DNA of 64,000 bases from JAZBPO01 sp963691775. GTDB taxonomy: Bacteria; Pseudomonadota; Gammaproteobacteria; Pseudomonadales; Azotimanducaceae. Of this stretch, positions 9,434-17,200 are shown piece after piece. Within the stretch, counting starts at the first letter, position 1; each line of letters opens with the position of its first letter. The stretch spans positions 1,922,001-1,986,000 of the forward strand of contig OY829369.1 in assembly GCA_963691775.1 (NCBI GenBank). Direction: 5' to 3'. Under the pieces are notes generated by a model, which saw nothing but the letters and a program-made list of their open reading frames with translations, had not been told where the DNA came from and did not search any database. Both the position numbers and the translations under genes were made by a program.

Positions 9434-10090
9434 TCAGACGCGGTATGTGGTCTCGGTCATGAGCTTAGAAAGCAGCGCCATGGCCTGACGCACGGGAGCG
9501 GGAAACTCGACGCCTCCGACCTCGAGTGCCGTCTCTCCGTGGCGCGCCTCATCTTCGCGCATGCGCTCGATGATCGCGCGGCTGCGCAGGTCATGTTCCG
9601 GCAGGCGCTCGGCGTGCTCGTCGAGATGCGCGACCACACGATCTTCGGTGGCGTGAACGAATCCGAGGGAAACCTTGTCGCCGATCAAACCTGCAGCGGC
9701 GCCCATGACGAAGGACGCGCCGTAGAACACCGGATTCAGGTAACTGGGTCGATCGTGGAGTTCGTCCAGACGCTCCGCACACCACGCGAGGTGGTCTTCC
9801 TCTTCCTTCGCGGATTCCGCCATCGCACGACGAACCGCCGGGTCACGCGCCGTCAGCGCCTGACCCGCATAGAGCGCCTGAGCGCAGACTTCGCCCGTGT
9901 GATTCACGCGCATCAACCCGGCTGCGTGCCGGCGATCATCCTCGGTGAGGACCTCGTCGCGCGCCAGTTCATTCGCGGGCGAAGGGCGATGCCCCGGCGA
10001 GGCACCGGCCACCGTCCGCAGCACGCGATCGGCATGGTCGACCAGAAGATCAAAAGGTGAAGACGCGAGGCCGCGTCGTCCGTTGCTCAT
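9434..10090 (-). CDS. coq7: 3-demethoxyubiquinol 3-hydroxylase Coq7
   Basis: A 218-residue ferritin-like di-iron hydroxylase. The metal-ligand motifs are in order: MRVNHTGEVCAQALY, ESAKEEEDHLAW, HLDEHAERLPEHD and EDEARHGE. It catalyses a late ring hydroxylation of aerobic ubiquinone synthesis at the membrane. That implies an oxygen-respiring, ubiquinone-using organism. It lies in the crp-osmC-coq7 neighbourhood that is conserved in Pseudomonas. The gene ends 17 bases from the convergent VOC gene. Confidence 0.95.
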   Translation of the reverse strand: MSNGRRGLASSPFDLLVDHADRVLRTVAGASPGHRPSPANELARDEVLTEDDRRHAAGLMRVNHTGEVCAQALYAGQALTARDPAVRRAMAESAKEEEDHLAWCAERLDELHDRPSYLNPVFYGASFVMGAAAGLIGDKVSLGFVHATEDRVVAHLDEHAERLPEHDLRSRAIIERMREDEARHGETALEVGGVEFPAPVRQAMALLSKLMTETTYRV

Positions 10091-10193
10091 GTCGGAATCC
10101 TCAGACGGCCCATGGCCTGGCCCGCTTGCAGCCTGGTCGGCGCGGCTCCAATGTTAGCGCTCCGGCAACTACCCCGCGAGCCCTGCGCGCACC

Positions 10194-11690
10194 ATGTCAG
10201 AAGTCAAAGATCTGTCGACGATGATCGCCTCGAGGGTGCCGATCATAGTCATAGAGAGTCACGACGAGGTGCGCGTCCTCTCCCTCATCGCAGAGATCGC
10301 CATGCGCCAGGGCGCAGGGGTGATGGAGTGGAGCGTGGTCCGAGGCCTGGAGCGCGGTGCAGTCGAGCGGGGCCCGATCCCCGCATCGCCGCGCTTCGCA
10401 CCGCCAGAAGAGGCACTTCGAGAAATGGCCCGTACGGCCGGGCCCGTGCTCTTCGCCTTCTGCGACCTGCATCCCTACTTGAAGGACGATGCTGCGCTCG
10501 TCCGACTCATCAAGGAGATCGGCCTCGATCACGAGCGCACCTGCAACACGCTGATCCTGATCAGCCACCACCTCGAGATTCCCGACGAATTCTGTCGCCT
10601 CGCCGCGCGCTTCAGGATGAAGCTGCCCGACCGGGACACGCTGCTGGGCATCGTCCGCGAGCAGGCCGAGGCGTGGGCCAGGCGCAATCGCGGGGCTCGC
10701 GTCCGCACGGACCGGAACACCTTGGACGCGCTCGTCAACAATCTCACAGGTGTCACCGAAGCGGATGCGCGGGTGCTGATCCGCAAGGCCATCGAGAACG
10801 ACGGTGCCATCACCGAATCCGATATCCCCGAGATCAATCGCCTCAAGTTCGGCCTCCTGGACTCGGGCAGCGTGCTCCACTTCGAGTACGACGTGCCGGA
10901 CCTTGCCGATGTGGCAGGGCTACAGGGATTGAAGGATTGGCTCCGAGAACGCCAGGCCGTCCTACGCGGCCTGCCGACGTCGGCAACGGAAGGGCTCGAT
11001 CGACCAAAGGGGGTAATGCTCCTGGGCGTTCAGGGCGGCGGGAAGAGCCTGGCCGCGCGCGCCATCGCAGGAGAAATGGGACTGCCGTTGCTGCGCCTGG
11101 ACTTTGGCAACCTATACAACAAGTTCGTTGGTGAGACGGAGCGCAATCTACGCGAAGCCCTGGCCCAGGCAGAGCGCATGGCACCTTGCGTGCTCTGGAT
11201 GGACGAGATCGAGAAAGGCGCGGACACGTCGGGATCGGACAACGCCACCGCGCGAAGACTGCTTGGCACGCTCCTGACCTGGATGTCAGAGCACACGGCA
11301 CGCGTGTTCGTCGTGGCCACGGCCAACGACATCAGCCGCCTGCCACCGGAACTCATGCGCAAGGGTCGCCTGGACGAAATCTTCTTCGTCGATCTGCCCG
11401 GGGAAGCCGCACGCCGGGACATTCTGGCGCTGCACCTCAAGCGCCGTGACTGCGCCCCTGAGGACATCTCACTGGACACGCTCGCCGCGCTCACCGAAGG
11501 TTTCACGGGGGCCGAGCTTGAACAGGCGGTGGTTTCGGCGCGCTATCGCGCGGCCGCGCGCAGCGGTCAGCTGGACACGGGCACGCTGCGCAGTGCAATT
11601 GAAGGAACGGTGCCCCTCTCGGTGACGATGGCGGAGCAAGTCGCCGCCCTGCGCAGCTGGGCGCGGGAGCGGTGCGTCCCCGCGGACTGA
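10194..11690 (+). CDS. AAA-family ATPase, Ycf46-like
   Basis: A 498-residue protein. The N-terminal half (about 1-250) is the non-canonical region of Ycf46-like proteins. The AAA module has Walker A GVQGGGKS at 278-285, Walker B VLWMDEIE at 333-340, sensor 1 in VVATAND, and the arginine-finger region ELMRKGRLDE. Relatives are widespread in cyanobacteria, plastids and some proteobacteria, but their physiological function is not settled, so I assign none. It stands alone and ends three bases from the convergent cNMP-rhodanese gene. Confidence 0.85.
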   Translation: MSEVKDLSTMIASRVPIIVIESHDEVRVLSLIAEIAMRQGAGVMEWSVVRGLERGAVERGPIPASPRFAPPEEALREMARTAGPVLFAFCDLHPYLKDDAALVRLIKEIGLDHERTCNTLILISHHLEIPDEFCRLAARFRMKLPDRDTLLGIVREQAEAWARRNRGARVRTDRNTLDALVNNLTGVTEADARVLIRKAIENDGAITESDIPEINRLKFGLLDSGSVLHFEYDVPDLADVAGLQGLKDWLRERQAVLRGLPTSATEGLDRPKGVMLLGVQGGGKSLAARAIAGEMGLPLLRLDFGNLYNKFVGETERNLREALAQAERMAPCVLWMDEIEKGADTSGSDNATARRLLGTLLTWMSEHTARVFVVATANDISRLPPELMRKGRLDEIFFVDLPGEAARRDILALHLKRRDCAPEDISLDTLAALTEGFTGAELEQAVVSARYRAAARSGQLDTGTLRSAIEGTVPLSVTMAEQVAALRSWARERCVPAD

Positions 11691-11693
11691 CGC

Positions 11694-12743
11694 CTAGGTG
11701 GCAGAAGGCTCTGACGAATTCTTGAGGACCCGGGCGTCGAGTCCCTCCTGGCTCAGAATGTACGAACCGAGAATGCTGCGCCGGCCGCCGTCGCAGGTCA
11801 GCACGTAGATCGTTTCACCAGGCAATTTCGCGATGTTCTGCCGAATCGCGTGAAGCGGCAGATTGCGACTGCCAGGCATATTGCCTTGCTTGTATTCCAG
11901 CGGAAGGCGCACATCGAGCACTTCTATACGGGTACCCGCGTCCTTCATGAGCCTGTGCAGTTCTGCAGTCTCGATGTAATGAATCACCGGGTTCTGCAGC
12001 AGGTCTTCGAAGTCCTCCTGACCCAGGCGCATGAGCGAGCCGTCGCTCACCATGGTGACGGTCGCGTTGCGCGGAGCATCACCGATGAGGGCATCTTCAC
12101 CAAAGACATCGCCCGGGCCGATCTCCGCCAGTGGCACTTCTCTCACCTGCCCGTCCTGGGACAGCCGCCGCGTGATGCGACAGTGGCCAGATTTCAGCAC
12201 GTAGAAGAAATCACCGGGGTCGCCCTGCTTGAGCACAGTGTCGCCTGTCTTCATGCGCACTTCCTCGAAGCGTGCGAACAGCTGCTGGATATTCGCCGGC
12301 GGTACCGCCGAGAACATCGCAGACGACAGCAAGGACGTCATCCAGTCTCCTTCGTCCTCGACCTCGGAGACGATGTAATTGCCAGCCTCGTCCCAGGTCA
12401 GGACGAGATCAACGTAGTCCTTCGGGATCACGAAGACCCGGCAAGGATGGGTAGTGACCGCAGTGACTGACCGCCGGTCTTCCTTGCATAGCGGCGCCTT
12501 CGAAGCGTCGGTGCCGCTGCGGACAGGACGAATCTCGAAGCTCGCATCCGCGAGATCGACGCTGCCCTGAATGAGGTATACGAGGTCCTCAGCAGGCTCT
12601 CCGCGCTTGAAGAGAATCTTGCCCTTGTCGTGCGTGACCAGGCTGCCCTTCTTGCGAATCTCGGGCAGGTGGCTTTCCGAGATGGTGGAAAACGGCGACA
12701 ACCGCTTCAGCATCTCGAGAGGAATCAGGTCGGCTCCCGACAT
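11694..12743 (-). CDS. two cyclic-nucleotide-binding domains plus rhodanese domain
   Basis: A 349-residue soluble protein with three domains. A degenerate cNMP-binding fold spans about 12-125. A more complete one spans about 135-255, with GDPGDFFYVLKSGH and the cassette GDVFGEDALIGDAPRNATV. A rhodanese domain spans about 260-345 and keeps the active-site cysteine loop TCDGGRRS. There is no DNA-binding domain, so this is not a Crp-type regulator. The start at 12743 has GGAG about eight bases upstream. A link between cAMP/cGMP or redox sensing and sulfur or persulfide transfer is inferred from the domain order only. Confidence 0.82.
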   Translation of the reverse strand: MSGADLIPLEMLKRLSPFSTISESHLPEIRKKGSLVTHDKGKILFKRGEPAEDLVYLIQGSVDLADASFEIRPVRSGTDASKAPLCKEDRRSVTAVTTHPCRVFVIPKDYVDLVLTWDEAGNYIVSEVEDEGDWMTSLLSSAMFSAVPPANIQQLFARFEEVRMKTGDTVLKQGDPGDFFYVLKSGHCRITRRLSQDGQVREVPLAEIGPGDVFGEDALIGDAPRNATVTMVSDGSLMRLGQEDFEDLLQNPVIHYIETAELHRLMKDAGTRIEVLDVRLPLEYKQGNMPGSRNLPLHAIRQNIAKLPGETIYVLTCDGGRRSILGSYILSQEGLDARVLKNSSEPSAT

Positions 12744-12925
12744 GAAAAGGAACTCCGCGAACTCGCCGCACCCCGCCCTCGGGGTGCCTTTCACCGCAGC
12801 TCGGGGCTCAGGCTTCGAACCCCGACTAGCTGGGCGGCAAGCCTATCATGGCACTCAGGCTCCGAAGCCGTTCCGGCGAAGCAGCCTACAGCATGCCCGA
12901 GGCTACCAAGGCCTGCGCAAGAGAT
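12744..12925. other. intergenic region without a recognised gene
   Basis: These 182 bases separate the start of the cNMP-rhodanese gene from the stop of the Slam-like gene. They hold a weak CGGGG/CCCCG inverted repeat around 12803-12825 and no credible reading frame or tRNA. The promoter for the cNMP-rhodanese gene should be here, but I cannot assign it. Confidence 0.4.
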
Positions 12926-14278
12926 TCAGAAATTGCGGCGCAAACCGAGCTCGATGAGCACGCGATCGTACTCGAACACCGGGATATTCGACTCGACGTC
13001 GGTGTAATTGACCTGGCCCGTGAACAGGAAGTCGTCAACGATCGACCATTGAAGACCCGCTGTCGCCGTGAACGTCTTGTCGTCCCGGATGCGCGCGAAC
13101 ACCGGATGGTCGCCGCCGAACTCAGCAGCCTGGTAGCCAACGCGCACGAACGGCTGCTTGTCATTCGCATCGAAGGTCAGCCCGTAGATGACCCCAAGAA
13201 AGTCGCGTGCGTTGAAATCGCCGGCGTCCGACTGCGCATTCTCGGCGGCACCGTAGACGCTGAGGCTGTGGACAAACTGACCGAATGGGCGCAGGACCGT
13301 GGCGCTGTTAAGAAGCTGGTCTACGTCCCGACCCGCGTCGTTCTCGAAGCGCAGCATGGTTGCGGCACTGGAAAGCGAGAGGATCCAGTCGTTCGGCAGG
13401 CTGCGGTCATAGCTCGCCGTGAGGCCATAGCCCTCCTGAAAGCGCTTGTTCTCCAATCGCACCGTCTGCACTCGGGTCCCGAAGCGAACTCTGCCGTTCT
13501 CGAGCTTGCGCGTGTGGCCAAGTTCGAAGGTCCCGATGCCGAGGTCGAAGGTGTCCGAGGAGAAGTTGTCCTTGTGCTGCCAGCGAACCGCAAGATCGAG
13601 CATGGCATTCTTGGACGTCGGCTCACGCCATCCGAAGCCTGCTTCCAGACGGATGAACTCGTCTTCCTGCTCCTGACCGTCCTCGACCAGGGTGAAGTTG
13701 CCGAGCGGCGTAGAAATGTTGTCTGCATCGGTCGCGGAGTTGATGTTCGAATCCATCCCCAGGCGCGTATCGATCCAGCCGCCGAGCTCTCGCTGCTGAC
13801 TGCGCTGAGCGATCTCGATCTGGCGCAGGAAGCGTTCGATGTTATTGCGCACGCCTGCGGGCGGATTCGCATCGAGCACACGCTGAAATTCCACCTGCGC
13901 AGCCGGATAGTTTCCCGCCAGAAAATGCGCACGCGCGAGCTCCAGACGCACCCGGAGCTGATCCGGCTGAGCGAAGACGACCCGCTCCAAGGCAAAGATG
14001 GCCTCCGGATAACGGCCGACCTCAATGGCGGCGAGGCCGAAGTAGAAGTCGAAATCAGGATCGCCCTCGTAGCGTGCCTCTGCGGCAAGGGCGTGATCAT
14101 AGGCACGCTCGAACTGGCCCTGGTCGACCAGCTCCTTGATCGTGGCGACCGAATCCGGCGCAGCTCCGGCGACGCTTGCCCCGCTCAGCAGCGCCCCCAG
14201 CACAGCAGCACGGGCAAAGGGGCTCAGCATCATTTTCTTCTCCCACGGGGTGCGGTCGGTCATCGTCGTTCGAGTCAT
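12926..14278 (-). CDS. Slam/DUF560-like outer-membrane protein: TPR domain plus C-terminal beta-barrel
   Basis: A 450-residue exported protein. A signal peptide ends near ASVAGA (about residue 39). TPR-like helices span about 45-155, including RVRLELARAHFLAGNYPAA, which is typical of DUF560 (surface lipoprotein assembly modifier) proteins. From about 165 on are alternating amphipathic strands of a predicted outer-membrane barrel, ending in LIELGLRRNF with the terminal Phe used by the BAM machinery. Known Slam proteins translocate surface lipoproteins and secreted haemophores. It is 11 bases downstream of the giant FecR gene, same strand, so the two form an operon. Starts at 14278 (AGGAGG) and 14233 (GGGAG) are both plausible. 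Homology to characterised Slams is inferred from architecture. Confidence 0.75.
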   Translation of the reverse strand: MTRTTMTDRTPWEKKMMLSPFARAAVLGALLSGASVAGAAPDSVATIKELVDQGQFERAYDHALAAEARYEGDPDFDFYFGLAAIEVGRYPEAIFALERVVFAQPDQLRVRLELARAHFLAGNYPAAQVEFQRVLDANPPAGVRNNIERFLRQIEIAQRSQQRELGGWIDTRLGMDSNINSATDADNISTPLGNFTLVEDGQEQEDEFIRLEAGFGWREPTSKNAMLDLAVRWQHKDNFSSDTFDLGIGTFELGHTRKLENGRVRFGTRVQTVRLENKRFQEGYGLTASYDRSLPNDWILSLSSAATMLRFENDAGRDVDQLLNSATVLRPFGQFVHSLSVYGAAENAQSDAGDFNARDFLGVIYGLTFDANDKQPFVRVGYQAAEFGGDHPVFARIRDDKTFTATAGLQWSIVDDFLFTGQVNYTDVESNIPVFEYDRVLIELGLRRNF

Positions 14279-14289
14279 CGGCCGCCTCC

Positions 14290-17200
14290 TCAGGGCGTCT
14301 GATTGGGATCGGTGATCCCGTTGATCTGATCGAGAATGAACAGACCGTGCGCCGACTCGAAGGACGAGCCAGTCAGGTCGTCCGTCGCCTGGAAGTTGAA
14401 TCCACCCACAAAGCGCTCAGCTGCGGGACCCGTGAAAACACCACCGATGCTGCTGTTGACAAGATCGCCGGTGAATCCGCTTGCCATACCATCGACCGAC
14501 AGCGTCAGAGCGGACAGGTCCAGATCAGCGACTGCGCCATTGACGAAGCCACCGAAGCCCGCGTCCCAGCGAACCACCGAGGACGCCGCGAAATACTCTG
14601 TTGCGAGCGTTCCGTTGGAGATGATGCCGGTGGAGAAATCGAGGTCGAAGGAGGCATCGATGGTCTCGAGAATCGCCTCTCCGGAGCCGAGTATGCTGCC
14701 GCTACCGACCCCCAGGATGCCAAGGCACGCGGAAACGCAGTTCGCGGAATAGCTGAATACGCCGGTGACGGGCATCTGCGATTGGGGTGTGGGATTCACG
14801 CTCGCGAACAGCATCGAACGATCGAGCTGGATCAGGCTGCCGGGGTCGGTCGGATCGTCCTGGATCTCGACGCTGCCGGTGGTGCCGTCGGAATTCCACA
14901 GCCCCCAGGAGACCTCGAAGCCCGGCAGGCTGAGCCCGCCTTGAGGCAGCGCGTCGGACTCGAAGATCTCCGCGCCGAATCCGTCGCGACGCACGACGAA
15001 GTCGTAGGGCTGTGCGAAGAAGCCGCGGCGCGCCGTGCTCGCCGGCTCCAGGACCGGATCACCGTTGGCTTCGAAGAGCGGACTGAGGGTCGTCGGGTCG
15101 AACGCCTGCTTGTTGCGGTAATAGTTCGCTCCGAGGAGGAAATTGGAACTGGTCGGCGCATTCGCACGGCCCAGCAGGAACCCTCGACCGCCGACCACCT
15201 CGACGCCAGCCGGATTGCCGAAGTCGTCGAGGAACGAATAGGTCGCGATGCCAAGACGACCGCCGTTGAGGGCCGACGCATCGATGTTCGAGAGCCGCGA
15301 CTCCTCGAAGGTCCCGGAACCCAGATTGAAGGTGCCCGCAAGCTGAACCGTCTCCCCGAATTCGGGATGCACCACCGACTGCAGGAAGTAGGCGCCGTTG
15401 GCGGTATAGAAGCCCGCGCTCTCGGAACCCACCAGGAACAGATTCAGCTCGGAAGCCGTGAGATCAAGCGCGACGTTCTCGTCGAACACGCCACCGGTGA
15501 TCTGCGCATCGAGGATGGCGTTGCCGTTGGCATAGTTGAGCTGACCGTTGAAGAAGACCTGAAAGCCGAACTCCTCCGCGAAGGCCGGGCCCGTCTCGAT
15601 TTCCGTGAGCGCGAAGAGCGACCCGTTGAAGACCTCTCCGGTGGAGAGATCGACATTGAAGGAAACAGAGGAGCCCCCAATCGGCGCCAGGTTCGGATCG
15701 AGTTCGAAGACGTTCGAATCCGTGAACCCGCCGAGGGTGCGGAAGCCATCCGGGAACCCTGCGCTCGGCAAGAAACCTTCATTCGATGCGCCCGAGAAGG
15801 TCAGGAAGGCGCCATTTGCCTGAAGGTCTGCGACCGTCGCCATGGTGCCGACGTTGAACAGAACGGTGTCGTCCAGCACGTCGAGAATTTCTCCGGTGAT
15901 CGCGTCGGCGAAGAGCGGCTGATTGCGGATCCCCTGGCTGGCAGCTGAAGTCCAGGCGCCCAGGACGAGCTCGCTTCCGGGCGGTGCGGCGACGTTCGTT
16001 GTCACCGTGCCGAATGCGTTGGCGATTCGTGCAACTTCCTCGACGCTGGCGTCGAGCACGCCCGGATCGCCGGGGCGGAGCCCCTCCCCGTTTGCGTCCA
16101 CATTCAGGGCGAGGATGAAGCGACCGTCGGTGAGCGCGACATCACCATCGAAGTTGGCCGGATCACCTGCAAGGCCGACGCCGACGCCTCCATCGGGCGC
16201 GCAGCATTCGACGCCGAGGAAGATTCGGCCTTCCGCAAGCTGCGCCGCCTCCGCCGCAGAGATAGCGAGGTCTTCGCGACCGAGGACGGCGTTGCCGACG
16301 AAGGCAACAGGCGAAAGGAAGTCGTCCGGACTTTCCGGGTCCTGCATGGACTGCAGGCTGAAGGCGAGATTGAACACGCTGCCATCGCCCGCGAAGAAGC
16401 CGCCGATATCCGAAAGCGTCGGGTCAATGAGGCCGCTGCCGCCGGCATCGCCGTCCGCGTCGGTGACAAAGCCCGAGCTGATGAAGAGATCGACGAAGGG
16501 ATTGTTGTTCGCAAGCGCAACCTGACCGCTGAAGCCGGCCACGACTCCATCGCGGGTCAATGCCTGATCGAAGGTCGTGCCGATCTCATCCGCATCGGTG
16601 AACAGGCGCAGGAATCCCTCGGTGATGGCCCCCGTACCGAAATCGACGTTGAACGCAATATCGGACCCAGCGCTTGGATCGGTGTCGACGAAGCTGCCGA
16701 AGCCTCCGCTCTGCAGGACATAGAAGCCCTGCGCAAAGGTCCCACCCGGACCGGCAAGGCTATAGCGCGCGCGACCCGTCAGATCGGCAATGTCCGCGAT
16801 GCGACCGGAAAGAATCAGAAGCTCGCTCTGGAGCTGATCAAGCTGGCTTCCGGAGACCGAGTCGTAAACGCCGATCGGGCCACCCGGCAGGCCTGGCCCA
16901 TCGGAGAAACCCTGGAGCTCGAACCAGGAAATCTCTGCGCCAGCGACGTCGAGCGCATTGAAGAACTGGGCGACGCCCTCGTCCGGCCGCACGACGATGT
17001 TGTTCGGCACTGGCTCATTGAAGAGCGGATCAAATGGATTGGCGGACCCATCACCTATGACCACGTTCTGCGCGCCGACGGTGCGCGGGTCCGTGATGCG
17101 ACCCTGGAAGACCACAGGTTCGAAGCAGCAGACTGCCTCGACATAGCCGAAACCAGCGGCGAGCTGCGTCGCCTCCTCCGCGGTAAGGGGCAGCAGCGGC

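Noticed and set aside
12803..12825. A TTCGAACCCCG segment resembling a tRNA T-arm
   Set aside because: No acceptor stem, D-arm or anticodon arm can be assembled around it.
12848..14302. A 484-codon plus-strand frame opposite the Slam-like gene
   Set aside because: The minus-strand frame shows a signal peptide, TPR and barrel with terminal Phe. The plus frame shows no family signature.
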